Assembly (NCBI GenBank): GCA_900542445.1
Contig: UQNN01000004.1
Coordinates: 117,954 to 181,953 of the forward strand
Origin: an uncultured Eubacteriales bacterium
Lineage (GTDB): Bacteria > Bacillota > Clostridia > Christensenellales > Aristaeellaceae
Direction of reading: 5' to 3'
Length of the DNA stretch: 64,000 bases
Each line of letters begins with the position of its first letter. Within the stretch, counting starts at the first letter, position 1. Below the pieces are notes generated by a model that was not told where the DNA came from, did no database searches, and saw only the letters and a list, made by a program, of their open reading frames with translations. This document shows positions 1 to 7,794 of the stretch, piece after piece. Made by a program: the position numbers and the translations under genes.

Positions 1-33
1 GAGAGCGCGAAGAAAATTCAGCCGGAAAGCTGA
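1..33 (+). CDS. Possible 3' end of a gene cut by the window edge
   Basis: Reading from base 1 gives ESAKKIQPES and then a TGA. A palindrome and a strong terminator hairpin follow at once, as expected at a gene end. Only ten codons are visible, so no function can be assigned and the frame may be chance. Confidence 0.25.
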   Translation, partial: ESAKKIQPES

Positions 34-41
34 AATATCAT

Positions 42-57
42 TTCGACAAATGTCGAA
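42..57. promoter_or_regulatory. Inverted pair of Spo0A-box-like heptamers
   Basis: TTCGACA and TGTCGAA face each other across two bases. TGTCGAA is the core of the Spo0A box. The site sits between a putative gene end and a terminator, so its target is unclear. It could also be the operator of another dimeric regulator or simply RNA structure. Confidence 0.25.
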
Positions 58-109
58 AAACAGGACTTCGTTTGTTTCTGCCGAACAGAAAGAGCGGAGT
101 CCTGTTTTG
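57..109. terminator. Bidirectional terminator hairpin
   Basis: Arms at 57-70 and 95-108 (AAAACAGGACTTCG and CGGAGTCCTGTTTT) pair almost perfectly, with an A-run on one side and a T-run on the other, so the stem could stop transcription in both directions. Confidence 0.7.
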
Positions 110-170
110 AGATGATGAATCTTTTAGGCTGCCTTGCAACAAAGGCACGCTTGCGGCATGATGATGAGAT

Positions 171-207
171 AAAGAAAGCGCCGCCTCCGAACCAGCGGAA
201 GCGGCGT
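171..207 (-). terminator. Terminator of the small membrane protein gene
   Basis: Arms at 180-189 and 196-205 form a GC-rich stem. On the minus strand it is followed by GCTTTCTTT, just downstream of the stop at 222. Confidence 0.6.
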
Positions 208-221
208 ATTTTTGTCCTTGC

Positions 222-350
222 TCAGCGCAGGAGGCTGGAAGCGACATAGGGCAGGATGGCCGTCAGCAGCAGTGCGGCACAGGCGACAACCGCCACAATG
301 CGCACCATCTTCTGCTTCTGTTCGGCCTTCTTGTTGGTCTTAGAAGCCAT
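222..350 (-). CDS. Small single-pass membrane protein (42 aa)
   Basis: I do not recognise a named family; small Firmicutes proteins of the DUF4044 kind look similar. The protein starts MASKTNKKAEQKQK, a basic cytoplasmic tail, followed by one hydrophobic segment at about residues 17-40 and a final Arg. A longer open frame extends upstream, but the ATG at 350 is chosen because GGAGG lies 8-9 bases before it and a good promoter (384-412) lies just upstream. It is transcribed away from the Cys T-box operon. No partner can be inferred. Confidence 0.7.
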   Translation of the reverse strand: MASKTNKKAEQKQKMVRIVAVVACAALLLTAILPYVASSLLR

Positions 351-383
351 TGGAATCGTCCTCCAATCGTTGAAATTAAGCAT

Positions 384-412
384 ATTATAGCACAAAGTTA
401 CGCATCCGCAAA
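384..412 (-). promoter_or_regulatory. Sigma-A-type promoter of the small membrane protein gene
   Basis: On the minus strand TTTGCG, a 17-base spacer and TATAAT precede the ribosome-binding site of the gene at 222-350. Confidence 0.65.
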
Positions 413-473
413 GGGGGAAACGCAGGAAAATTGGCGGCGGTCGGTTTTCAGGTGTTTTGCCGCCCGGAAAAGC

Positions 474-502
474 TTGACTTCTCTTCGTCGGTTGCATATA
501 AT
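474..502 (+). promoter_or_regulatory. Sigma-A-type promoter of the cysE-cysS operon
   Basis: TTGACT (474-479), a 17-base spacer and TATAAT (497-502) place transcription start near 509, at the head of the T-box leader. Confidence 0.85.
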
Positions 503-508
503 AGGGGA

Positions 509-755
509 GAAAGGCAACGAACGGAAAAGTACCTTTGCGAAGACCGGCAGAGAGGACGCGCCACCGGCTGCAAGCGCGTCTGGGACGGAACAGGGGGAAG
601 TGCATCCGGGAGCTTCAAGGCTGAGGCGCGCGCTTAGGCTTTGACATGGACGTCGTGTTAAGACGAAACGAGTGAGGCGCTTTTTTACGCGCTTAAACAG
701 AGTGGAACCGCGGCCCTGCCGTCTCTGAATGGAGACGGCGGGGCTTTTTGTGTTG
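509..755 (+). promoter_or_regulatory. T-box leader, cysteine-specific
   Basis: The leader carries the AGAGAGGACG-like stem I start, a candidate specifier TGC (601-603) preceded by GGAAG, and the conserved T-box AGAGTGGAACCGCGG at 699-713. A terminator stem at 714-749 ends in a T-run. Uncharged tRNA-Cys would favour the antiterminator and let transcription reach cysE and cysS. The Cys assignment rests on the specifier and on the two downstream genes agreeing. Confidence 0.88.
714..749 (+). terminator. Regulated terminator of the Cys T-box
   Basis: CCCTGCCGTCTC pairs with GAGACGGCGGGG and is followed by CTTTTTG. Its left arm directly follows the T-box sequence, as needed for the mutually exclusive antiterminator. 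Confidence 0.85.
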
Positions 756-774
756 ATCCGAAAGGGCGGATGAA

Positions 775-1452
775 ATGTTTGACAATCTTCGCGCGGATAT
801 CGCGTCGGTGATGGAACGCGACCCGGCGGCGAAATCCAAATGGGAGGTGCTGCTGTGCTATCCGTCGGTGAAGGCGATGGCCTATCACCGTCTGGCGCAT
901 CGGCTCTATCAAAACGGCCACACGACGCTGGCACGCTGGATTTCCCAGCACAGCCGCCATGTGACGGGCATCGAGATTCACCCCGGCGCGTGCATCGGCA
1001 AGGGCTTTTTCATCGACCATGGCGACGGCGTGGTCATCGGCGAAACGACGGTCATCGGCGACAATGTGACGCTTTATCAGGGCGTGACCCTCGGCGGAAC
1101 GGGCAAGGACGTGGGCAAGCGCCACCCGAACATCGGGGATAACGTGGTCATCGGCGCGGGCGCGAAGGTGCTCGGCCCGTTCACAGTCGGCAGCGGCAGC
1201 AAAATCGGCGCATTGGCGGTGGTGCTCAAGGAGGTGCCGCCCAACTGCACCGTGGTCGGCAACCCCGGCCGCGTTGTCCGCCGCGAAGGCGCGGCCCCGC
1301 ATGTCGATCTCGATCACGTTCACCTGCCCGACCCGATCAAGGAGCACATTGTGGCCCTTGAACGCCGGGTGAGCGAACTGGAAGAACAAATGCACAATCA
1401 TTACGGTACAACCGTACCCAAGGAGGATATTGAAGATGATGCAGATCTATAA
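775..1452 (+). CDS. cysE: Serine O-acetyltransferase
   Basis: Transfers acetyl from acetyl-CoA to L-serine, giving O-acetylserine for cysteine synthesis in the cytoplasm. The 225-aa length is usual for short Gram-positive CysE. After a helical N-terminal part, hexapeptide repeats build the left-handed beta-helix, with [18 protein letters not shown] carrying the substrate-binding Asp and His and a GNPG(R) motif in the C-terminal part. The ATG at 775 follows AAGGGCGG. The last 17 bases overlap cysS, and the pair sits behind a Cys T-box, so cysteine synthesis and tRNA-Cys charging respond to the same signal. Confidence 0.95.
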   Translation: MFDNLRADIASVMERDPAAKSKWEVLLCYPSVKAMAYHRLAHRLYQNGHTTLARWISQHSRHVTGIEIHPGACIGKGFFIDHGDGVVIGETTVIGDNVTLYQGVTLGGTGKDVGKRHPNIGDNVVIGAGAKVLGPFTVGSGSKIGALAVVLKEVPPNCTVVGNPGRVVRREGAAPHVDLDHVHLPDPIKEHIVALERRVSELEEQMHNHYGTTVPKEDIEDDADL

Positions 1453-2839
1453 TACGCAGACCCGCCGCAAGGAGGAGTTCAAGCCCATTGAGCCGGGCAA
1501 GGTGCGCATTTACTGCTGCGGCCCGACGGTCTACAACTATTTCCACATCGGCAACGCGCGCCCGTTTATCGTGTTTGACACGCTGCGCCGCTATCTGGAG
1601 CACAAAGGCTATGAAGTGAAGTACGTTCAGAACTTCACCGATATCGACGATAAGATGATCCGCCGCGCCAACGAAGAGGGCATCACCGTCAAGGAGCTGG
1701 GCGATCGCTTCATCAAGGAATATTATACCGACGCGGATGCGCTGGGCATCGAGCGCGCGACGGTCAATCCGCGCGCGACCGAGCATATCCCGGATATCAT
1801 CGCGCTGATTGAGAAGCTGATCGACAAGGGCCTGGCCTATGCCTGCGACAACGGCGACGTTTACTACAATACGCAGGCGTTCCCCGGCTACGGCAAGCTC
1901 TGCGGCCAGAACCTTGAGGATTTGGAGAGCGGCGCGCGCATCGACGTTGACCCGAACAAGCGCCATCCGATGGATTTCGCCGTCTGGAAGGCGCAGAAGC
2001 CGGGCGAGCCGGCGTGGGAATCTCCGTGGGGGATGGGCCGTCCGGGCTGGCATATCGAGTGCTCTGCGATGAGCATGAAATACCTCGGCGAGACGCTGGA
2101 TATCCACTGCGGCGGCAAGGATCTCGTCTTCCCGCACCACGAAAACGAGATCGCCCAGAGCGAGGGCGCGACGGGCAAGCCGTTCGTCCATTACTGGATG
2201 CACAACGGATTCATCAATGTGGATAACCAGAAGATGAGCAAGTCGCTGGGCAACTTCTTCACCGTGCGCGACATCGCCAAGGAATTTGATCTGGAAGCGG
2301 TGCGCATGTTCATGCTCAGCGCGCAGTATCGCAGCCCGATCAATTTCTCCCGCGAGATGATCGAGCAGGCGAAGGCTTCGCTGGATCGCCTGTATACCGC
2401 GCGCGACCATTATCTCTTCCTGCTGCAAAACGCGAATGAAGGCGAGATGGGCGAAAAGGAGCAGGCGCTGCTTGAAAAGGTCAACGCGGCGCGCGAAGGC
2501 TTTGACGCGGCGATGGACGACGATTTGAACACTGCCGATGCGATGGGCAAGATGTTTGAACTGGTGCGCGAGGCAAACGTTGAGCTGGACGAAAACAGCC
2601 CGAAGCAGGCCATTTCCGCCGTACTGGACGCCCTGAATGAAATGGCCGGGGTGTTCGGCATTCTGACCCGCAAGGCGGACGACGGCGACGAGAAGGTCAA
2701 GGCGCTGATTGAAGCTCGCGCGAAGGCCCGCGCCGAAAAGAACTGGGCGGAGAGCGACCGCCTGCGCGACGAAATCACCGCGCTGGGCTATGTGCTCAAG
2801 GATACCAAGCAGGGCCAGCAGGTGACGAAGGCCCTGTAA
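1436..2839 (+). CDS. cysS: Cysteinyl-tRNA synthetase
   Basis: Class I synthetase that charges tRNA-Cys. It shows the zinc-binding Cys of [17 protein letters not shown] near residue 27, the HIGN signature, the zinc ligands C(S) and HHENE near residue 230, and the KMSKSLGN loop near residue 265. A DALR-type helical domain and a short C-terminal domain follow. The ATG at 1436 is preferred over an upstream TTG because AGGAGG at 1421-1426 is then nine bases away. It overlaps the end of cysE and is followed by a terminator, so the operon is probably just these two genes. Confidence 0.96.
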   Translation: MMQIYNTQTRRKEEFKPIEPGKVRIYCCGPTVYNYFHIGNARPFIVFDTLRRYLEHKGYEVKYVQNFTDIDDKMIRRANEEGITVKELGDRFIKEYYTDADALGIERATVNPRATEHIPDIIALIEKLIDKGLAYACDNGDVYYNTQAFPGYGKLCGQNLEDLESGARIDVDPNKRHPMDFAVWKAQKPGEPAWESPWGMGRPGWHIECSAMSMKYLGETLDIHCGGKDLVFPHHENEIAQSEGATGKPFVHYWMHNGFINVDNQKMSKSLGNFFTVRDIAKEFDLEAVRMFMLSAQYRSPINFSREMIEQAKASLDRLYTARDHYLFLLQNANEGEMGEKEQALLEKVNAAREGFDAAMDDDLNTADAMGKMFELVREANVELDENSPKQAISAVLDALNEMAGVFGILTRKADDGDEKVKALIEARAKARAEKNWAESDRLRDEITALGYVLKDTKQGQQVTKAL

Positions 2840-2868
2840 GCCATCCCCTCTCAAAAACAGAAAACGGA

Positions 2869-2906
2869 AACGCACGTTCTTCATGGCGGAGAACGCGCGT
2901 TTTTTG
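2869..2906 (+). terminator. Terminator of cysE-cysS
   Basis: AACGCACGTTCTTC pairs with GGAGAACGCGCGTT and a run of six T follows, about 30 bases after the cysS stop. Confidence 0.85.
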
Positions 2907-2953
2907 ATATGGAGTTTTTGAAAGCGAAAAACGTATGAGACGGAGCTGGTTGA

Positions 2954-3047
2954 TGTCAAAAATGGATAGATGTGTCGAATGGGCGCGAAGATTCATTGTT
3001 TTTCGCGTGTGCAACCGACAGGAAAAAAACGGACGCGCTGCTATAAT
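2954..3047 (+). promoter_or_regulatory. spoIIG-type promoter with Spo0A-box-like sites
   Basis: A perfect TATAAT lies at 3042-3047 with no good -35 at normal spacing, typical of an activated promoter. TGTCGAA (2973-2979) matches the Spo0A core, TGTCAAA (2954-2960) is one base off, and a weak reverse-strand match lies near 3015. In Bacillus subtilis the spoIIG operon is activated by Spo0A-P with boxes upstream and over the -35. The arrangement fits, but short sites occur by chance. Confidence 0.55.
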
Positions 3048-3053
3048 GTCGCC

Positions 3054-3815
3054 ATGAAAACGGGATGGGTTTTCCTGCTGGATGCTTTGCTGGACGGCGT
3101 GATGGTGACGCTGGCGCTGCGGCTGGGCGGGGCGAAAGCCCCGGTCTGGCGGATCGTCCTTGCGGCGCTGCTCGGCGCGGCGGCGGCGCGGCTGTGCGCG
3201 GGACTGCCGAGAGAGGGACGCGCCCTGCTGTGGCTGCCGATTGCGATGGGCATGATGGCGGCCGCGTGCGGACGGGCAATCAGGCCTTTTCGCGCGGCGG
3301 GGCTGCTGCTGGGCGCGGCCGGTTTGCTCGGCGGCACGATTCAGGCGCTTTCCGGCGCGACGGGTTCTAAAGCGACGGGGCTGCTGCTTGGCACGCTGGC
3401 GATTCCGCTGCTGAGCGCGGCGATGATTCGTGCTTCACGGATGCGGCGCGACGTTCAAACCGTCCGCGTGCGCATGACGTACAAAAAGCGGACGGCGCGG
3501 TTTTCAGCCGTGGTGGACAGCGGCAACTGCCTTCGGGATTATCTCACGCACAGGCCGGTGATCGTCATCCCGCAGGCGCGCGGAAACCGGCTGTTCGGGC
3601 TGGAGGATACGCCGCTGCGCCCTATTTTTGCGGATACGGCGGGCGGACGGCAGATGATGTTCTGCCTGACGCCTGAGAGAACCATCCTTTGCGACGGTCG
3701 AAATGAATGGGCGGTTGAGGCTATGCTGGCACTTTCGCCGGGGCTTGGGGGGAACGCCCCGGCTCTGCTGCCGGCCTCGCTGCTGAACCGGAAAGACGGA
3801 CAAGAGGGGGCTTGA
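3054..3815 (+). CDS. spoIIGA: Sporulation sigma-E factor-processing peptidase
   Basis: SpoIIGA is the membrane-bound aspartic-type protease that removes the pro-sequence of sigma-E in the mother cell after a SpoIIR signal. Residues 1-125 hold about five hydrophobic segments. The soluble C-terminal half contains [19 protein letters not shown], the DSG catalytic motif of the family. A longer upstream reading exists, but the ATG at 3054 gives the expected hydrophobic N-terminus. Translation start lies only about seven bases after the -10 box, so the mRNA may have almost no leader. The stop is three bases before the sigE start, so the two are co-transcribed. Confidence 0.9.
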   Translation: MKTGWVFLLDALLDGVMVTLALRLGGAKAPVWRIVLAALLGAAAARLCAGLPREGRALLWLPIAMGMMAAACGRAIRPFRAAGLLLGAAGLLGGTIQALSGATGSKATGLLLGTLAIPLLSAAMIRASRMRRDVQTVRVRMTYKKRTARFSAVVDSGNCLRDYLTHRPVIVIPQARGNRLFGLEDTPLRPIFADTAGGRQMMFCLTPERTILCDGRNEWAVEAMLALSPGLGGNAPALLPASLLNRKDGQEGA

Positions 3816-3817
3816 AC

Positions 3818-4543
3818 ATGGAAAAAAGGAAGAGCAGATCGAATTGGGAGCGGCGGACGGTCACACCAGCGCTGGCGATTCTTCGCCCGGAGGGGACGGT
3901 GGCCTACATCGGCGGGAGCGACACTCTGCCCGCGCCGCTGACCCGTGAGGAGGAACAGGCACTTTTTCTGAGCATGGACGAGCAGCCCGAAACGGCGCGC
4001 CAGACGCTGATCGAGCACAACCTGCGGCTGGTCGTCTACATCGCCAGAAAATTTGAGAATACGGGCGTGGGGATTGAAGATCTGATTTCCATTGGCACGA
4101 TCGGGCTGATTAAGGCCGTCAAAACGTTTGATTACACGAAGAAAATCAAGCTGGCGACCTATGCTTCCCGCTGCATCGAAAACGAAATCCTGATGTTTCT
4201 GCGACGCACAAGCCGCCAAAAGCTGGAAGTTTCGCTCGACGAGCCGCTCAACACGGACTGGGACGGCAACGAGCTGCTGCTTTCGGACATTCTCGGCACG
4301 GACGGCGATCTGGTTTACCGCTCCATCGAAGAGACGGTCGAGCGGCAGATGCTCGCCCGCGCGCTGTCCAAGCTGTCCGTCCGGGAAAAGGAGATCATGC
4401 GTCTGCGTTTCGGGCTGGGCGGCTGCGCGGAGAAGACACAGAAACAGGTTGCGGATATCATGGGCATCAGCCAGAGCTATATTTCGCGGCTGGAAAAGAG
4501 GATTCTCTCGCGGCTGCAAAGGGATATGACGCAGATGGGATGA
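3818..4543 (+). CDS. sigE: RNA polymerase sporulation sigma-E factor
   Basis: Early mother-cell sigma factor, made as an inactive precursor and cleaved by SpoIIGA. The N-terminal 30 or so residues look like the pro-sequence. Region 2 includes [17 protein letters not shown] and [18 protein letters not shown], and region 4 ends with a helix-turn-helix around [13 protein letters not shown]. The ATG at 3818 follows AGAGGGGG; a TTG two codons upstream is less likely. Many Clostridia have sigG directly downstream, but here a terminator follows instead. Confidence 0.95.
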   Translation: MEKRKSRSNWERRTVTPALAILRPEGTVAYIGGSDTLPAPLTREEEQALFLSMDEQPETARQTLIEHNLRLVVYIARKFENTGVGIEDLISIGTIGLIKAVKTFDYTKKIKLATYASRCIENEILMFLRRTSRQKLEVSLDEPLNTDWDGNELLLSDILGTDGDLVYRSIEETVERQMLARALSKLSVREKEIMRLRFGLGGCAEKTQKQVADIMGISQSYISRLEKRILSRLQRDMTQMG

Positions 4544-4564
4544 GAAAAAGTCAACATCAAAAAC

Positions 4565-4596
4565 AGGCGTTTCTTTGAGCGGAAACGCCTATTTTG
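4565..4596 (+). terminator. Terminator of spoIIGA-sigE
   Basis: AGGCGTTTC (4565-4573) pairs with GAAACGCCT (4582-4590) and ATTTTG follows. Confidence 0.75.
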
Positions 4597-4608
4597 TATG
4601 TCATTGTG

Positions 4609-4637
4609 TTGAATTATGTTATATGAGATGGTATAAT
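4609..4637 (+). promoter_or_regulatory. Sigma-A-type promoter
   Basis: TTGAAT, a 17-base spacer and TATAAT lie 32 bases before the small open frame at 4670. Confidence 0.7.
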
Positions 4638-4669
4638 CAAAGCGTTATAGAGACGAAGAGGATAAACTT

Positions 4670-4891
4670 ATGGCTCAAAAAGCGCAGACGGAATACGGCG
4701 GCATATGCGGTCGGGACGCATTTATGGCCCGTGTGGACGCTTTTTTTCATACAAACGACGCGGCGGGATGCCGCGCGGCGTTGGCGCTCCGCAGGGCGGG
4801 CAACGAGAACGAAAGCGACGGCACGCTCTGGATTTTTCCGCCGCTTCCGTGGACGAATAACGCGCTTGACAGTGCTGCCCGCGTGCGATAA
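4670..4891 (+). CDS. Hypothetical small protein (73 aa)
   Basis: I recognise no family. The frame starts MAQKAQTEYGGICGRD after AGAGGATA and a near-consensus promoter. It has two Cys residues, an Ala/Arg-rich middle and a hydrophobic WIFPPLPW patch. No signal peptide or transmembrane segment is seen. The next gene has its own promoter (4866-4894) inside the last codons of this one. Promoter and ribosome-binding site support expression, but without homology it could be a leader transcript with a chance frame. Confidence 0.45.
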   Translation: MAQKAQTEYGGICGRDAFMARVDAFFHTNDAAGCRAALALRRAGNENESDGTLWIFPPLPWTNNALDSAARVR

Positions 4892-4894
4892 AAT
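4866..4894 (+). promoter_or_regulatory. Sigma-A-type promoter of the M50 protease-scp operon
   Basis: TTGACA, 17 bases and TAAAAT lie about 60 bases before the ATG at 4956, inside the end of the preceding small frame. Confidence 0.8.
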
Positions 4895-4955
4895 AACGGA
4901 ATGATTGGACGGGGGAGACGTGCGGGGCGATGTCCCATCCCCGAAAGGAGCACCT

Positions 4956-5735
4956 ATGTTTGAGTACCTGAGCACGCTGTTCAGTGAGCCGCTTGCTTTT
5001 TTTGATCAGGCCATTTTCCGCACGCTCGCCGTGCTCATCGGCCTGTGCTGCCACGAATGGGGGCATGCTTATGTCGCTTATCGCTGCGGCGACGATACGG
5101 CCAAGCGCGCCGGGCGGCTGACGCTCAATCCGCTGCGCCATCTCGACCCGGTCGGCACGATTCTGATGTTTTTTGTCGGTTTTGGCTATGCCAAGCCCGT
5201 GCCCGTCAATCCGTATCATTTCAGGGGCGACCGCAACAGGGACGATTTTCTGGTGTCCATCGCGGGCATTACGGTCAATCTGATTCTCTTTGTGTTTTTT
5301 ACCTATCTGGCCGTGCTGTGCAGCGCGTTTATGTGGGATAAGCAGTTTATCGCCTACAACGGACTGAGCAAAGTCGTCAGCTACGAGTATAACGCGGTGT
5401 GGTCCGTGATTGCCGGAACCGCCCGGCAGGATTTTGGCGCGGTGATCGCCCAAAGCTGGCTGGTTCCGTTTGTCCGCCTGTCGGCCTATACGGCGCTGGT
5501 CAACCTGAATCTGGCTGTGTTTAACCTGATTCCCCTGCCGCCGCTGGACGGCTACCACGTCGTCAACGACCTGATCTTCAAGGGACGCTATCAGCTCAGC
5601 CAGAAGGCTTTCCGCATCGGCATGCTCATCGTGCTCGTGCTCTCCGCACAGGGCATTTTGGGCCGCATCATCAGCTGGGTGGTCTATCCTGCGCAGGGTT
5701 TGCTGCTCGCACCGATCCGCGCGATTTGGGGGTAA
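4956..5735 (+). CDS. Site-2 protease family (M50) membrane metalloprotease
   Basis: Intramembrane zinc metalloprotease of the rhomboid-independent S2P type. CCHEWGHAYVAYR holds the HExxH zinc motif in the first hydrophobic segment near residue 33, and FNLIPLPPLDGYHV near residue 190 supplies the third zinc ligand Asp. About five membrane segments are visible and there are no PDZ domains, so this is the short compact subfamily whose substrates are mostly unknown. The start at 4956 follows GAAAGGAG; a longer reading upstream has no membrane features. The stop is three bases before scpA, an arrangement common in Clostridia. Confidence 0.88.
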   Translation: MFEYLSTLFSEPLAFFDQAIFRTLAVLIGLCCHEWGHAYVAYRCGDDTAKRAGRLTLNPLRHLDPVGTILMFFVGFGYAKPVPVNPYHFRGDRNRDDFLVSIAGITVNLILFVFFTYLAVLCSAFMWDKQFIAYNGLSKVVSYEYNAVWSVIAGTARQDFGAVIAQSWLVPFVRLSAYTALVNLNLAVFNLIPLPPLDGYHVVNDLIFKGRYQLSQKAFRIGMLIVLVLSAQGILGRIISWVVYPAQGLLLAPIRAIWG

Positions 5736-5738
5736 GCG

Positions 5739-6527
5739 ATGTATTACGTTTCCCTCAAGCAGTTTGAAGGGCCGCTCGACCTGCTGCTGCATTTGATTAC
5801 CCGCGCGAAGGTGGATATCAAGGATATTTTTGTTTCCGAAATCACTGAGCAGTATCTCGCGTCGATGGGCAGCGTGGACGAACTGGATATGGACACGGCC
5901 AGCGAGTTTTTGACCATGGCCGCGACGCTGCTGGAAATCAAATCCCGCGCGCTTCTGCCGCGTCCGCCCGAACCGACGGAGGACGGCGAGGAAACGCCGG
6001 AACAGACGCTCATCCGCAGACTGGAAGAATACAAGCTCTATAAGGAGAGCGCGGGCCGCATGAAGGAATTTGAACAGGCGGCGATGCAGGTGTTTTCCAA
6101 ACTGCCGGAGGAATATCCGCTGCCGCCGCAGCCCGTGGAGCTGACGGGCCTGTCGCTGGATGGGCTTGTGCGCGCGCTGGAACGCATTCTTGCCCGGCAG
6201 ACGCAGGAAGAAGAGCCGGGGCGTGTATTCCGCTCCATCACCCGCGACCGGTTCACCATCGAGCAGTGCGTGTTCAATCTCGCCTCGCGGCTGAAAAAGG
6301 GGCCCGTGCTGTTTACGGATATGCTCTCCGACGAGGTGACGCGGGATGAAATCGTCTCGTATTTCATGGCGATGCTCGAATTGCTCAAGCTGGGGCGGCT
6401 GCATGCTCAGCAGGAGCACGTGTTTGACGATATACTGATTTTACCCGGCAGGAGGGACGAAGATGGAGACGGAGAACCCGCAGACGAATCAGCCGCAGAC
6501 GGAGAACCCACAGACGGAGACAGATAA
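5739..6527 (+). CDS. scpA: Segregation and condensation protein A
   Basis: Kleisin subunit that bridges the SMC heads in the bacterial condensin. The N-terminus FEGPLDLLLHLITRAKVDI is the family signature that contacts the SMC neck, and the C-terminal winged-helix part contacts the SMC cap. The middle is charged and probably flexible. The C-terminal tail (GEPADESAADGEPTDGDR) is encoded by bases shared with the start of scpB. The gene is directly after the M50 protease and overlaps scpB by 65 bases, so all three are one operon. Confidence 0.95.
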   Translation: MYYVSLKQFEGPLDLLLHLITRAKVDIKDIFVSEITEQYLASMGSVDELDMDTASEFLTMAATLLEIKSRALLPRPPEPTEDGEETPEQTLIRRLEEYKLYKESAGRMKEFEQAAMQVFSKLPEEYPLPPQPVELTGLSLDGLVRALERILARQTQEEEPGRVFRSITRDRFTIEQCVFNLASRLKKGPVLFTDMLSDEVTRDEIVSYFMAMLELLKLGRLHAQQEHVFDDILILPGRRDEDGDGEPADESAADGEPTDGDR

Positions 6528-7152
6528 GCCGGATCTCGCCGAACGCGTGGGCATTGTGGAAGCGATTCTGTTTGTGACGGGAAACGCAGTGGAAAAAAGC
6601 GAAATCTGTCGCGCGATGGGCATCACCCATGAAGAGCTGGAAGAGACGCTCAACGCGCTGGAGGGCGGCTATGATTACGACCGCCGGGGGCTGCGCTTGC
6701 TGCGATTCGGCCAGCACGTTCAGCTGGCGACGCGGCCGGATTACGCCAAATATGTGGAAAAGCTGCTTCAACCGGTGCAGAAGCAGTCGCTTTCACAGGC
6801 GGTGATGGAAACGCTGGCCGTGATTGCCTATCGTCAGCCGGTGACGAAGGCGGAAATCGAGCTGATTCGCGGCGTGAAATGCGATTACTCGGTGCAGATG
6901 CTCGTCTCGCGCGGACTGATCGAAGAAGTCGGCCGCAAAGAGGCGCTCGGCAGGCCGATTCTGTATGGCACGACGGACGCGTTTCTGCGCCACTTCTGCC
7001 TGACCTCGCTGGCCGATCTGCCGGAGATCGATTTTTCCGCGCTGGCGGATCGAATTGCCGAGGCAGAGGCTAAACAGGCGGCTGAAAAACCGAAGGCCGA
7101 TCCGGTGGACAAGCTGGCGCAGAACATCGCCAGCGAAGCGGCGGAGGAATAA
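6463..7152 (+). CDS. scpB: Segregation and condensation protein B
   Basis: ScpB dimers bind the middle of ScpA in the SMC-ScpAB condensin. Two winged-helix domains are recognisable: VGIVEAILFVTGNAVEKSEI near residue 28 and the conserved VIAYRQPVTKAEIELIRGV near residue 125. The N-terminus is a low-complexity run rich in Thr, Gln, Asn and Pro, repeated as QTENPQTE, and lies entirely in the scpA overlap. The ATG at 6463 follows GGAGGGACG. Its C-terminus is an Ala/Glu/Lys tail. Confidence 0.95.
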   Translation: METENPQTNQPQTENPQTETDKPDLAERVGIVEAILFVTGNAVEKSEICRAMGITHEELEETLNALEGGYDYDRRGLRLLRFGQHVQLATRPDYAKYVEKLLQPVQKQSLSQAVMETLAVIAYRQPVTKAEIELIRGVKCDYSVQMLVSRGLIEEVGRKEALGRPILYGTTDAFLRHFCLTSLADLPEIDFSALADRIAEAEAKQAAEKPKADPVDKLAQNIASEAAEE

Positions 7153-7244
7153 AAACTGCGCCGCCGGATGTCGTTTGATTCATAGGGGAGAAGCTGTTGC
7201 GGCGCAAGCCGCTCAAGCATAAACAAACGAGGGGAGAGACGCTC

Positions 7245-7688
7245 ATGAAAAAATTCTTTGAGGACTTCAAGGCATTCGCGATGCGCGGCAATGTCATCGA
7301 CATGGCCGTCGGCGTGATCATCGGCGCCGCGTTCGGCTCGATCACCACGTCGCTGGTCAACGACATCTTCATGCCGCTCATCGGCGTGTTGACCGGCGGC
7401 ATCAATTTCGGCGGCCTGTTCATCGCGCTGGACGGCGGATCGTATGTTTCCGCCGAGGCGGCCGCGGCGGCGGGCGTGGGCACGATCAACTACGGCCTGT
7501 TTATCCAAAACATCGTCAACTTCATTTTGACCGCGTTCTGCATGTTCCTCGTCATCCGTGCGATGAACAAGGTTTACAAGAAGCCGGAACCCGCGCCGGA
7601 GAAGCCCAAGCGCATCTGCCCGTTCTGCAAGAGCGAAATCGCGGACGACGCGACCCGCTGCCCGCACTGCACGTCGATGCTGGAATAA
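7245..7688 (+). CDS. mscL: Large-conductance mechanosensitive channel with C-terminal zinc ribbon
   Basis: Pressure-release channel of the cytoplasmic membrane. The N-terminus MKKFFEDFKAFAMRGNVIDMAVGVIIGAAFG is interrupted only by normal family variation and includes the S1 helix and the TM1 pore motif; TM2 lies around residues 85-108. The cytoplasmic end, instead of stopping at the usual bundle, carries CPFC and CPHC pairs, a rubredoxin-like zinc ribbon seen in some Clostridia. The ATG at 7245 follows GAGGGGAGA. A terminator follows, so the gene is probably a single unit. Confidence 0.93.
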   Translation: MKKFFEDFKAFAMRGNVIDMAVGVIIGAAFGSITTSLVNDIFMPLIGVLTGGINFGGLFIALDGGSYVSAEAAAAAGVGTINYGLFIQNIVNFILTAFCMFLVIRAMNKVYKKPEPAPEKPKRICPFCKSEIADDATRCPHCTSMLE

Positions 7689-7710
7689 AGGACTGAAACG
7701 TCACATTGCT

Positions 7711-7746
7711 GTTGAGCTTCAATGAAGTTCGACAGTTTTTATTTTT
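7711..7746 (+). terminator. Terminator of mscL
   Basis: GTTGAGCTTC and GAAGTTCGAC pair with two G-U wobbles across a three-base loop, followed by GTTTTTATTTTT. Confidence 0.75.
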
Positions 7747-7750
7747 GGCC

Positions 7751-7777
7751 ATAAAACGGCGAAGCGCCGCATACCAT
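7751..7777 (+). promoter_or_regulatory. Possible mother-cell (sigma-E/K) promoter of dpaA
   Basis: ATA at 7751-7753, 16 bases and CATACCAT at 7770-7777 resemble sigma-E/K elements, and dpaAB homologues are mother-cell genes. The start point would fall very near the ribosome-binding site, which argues against it, so this is tentative. Confidence 0.25.
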
Positions 7778-7794
7778 CGCCGGGAGGGATGAGC

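Noticed and set aside
1337..2959. 540-codon minus-strand frame opposite cysS
   Set aside because: Antisense shadow; the plus strand has all class I synthetase motifs.
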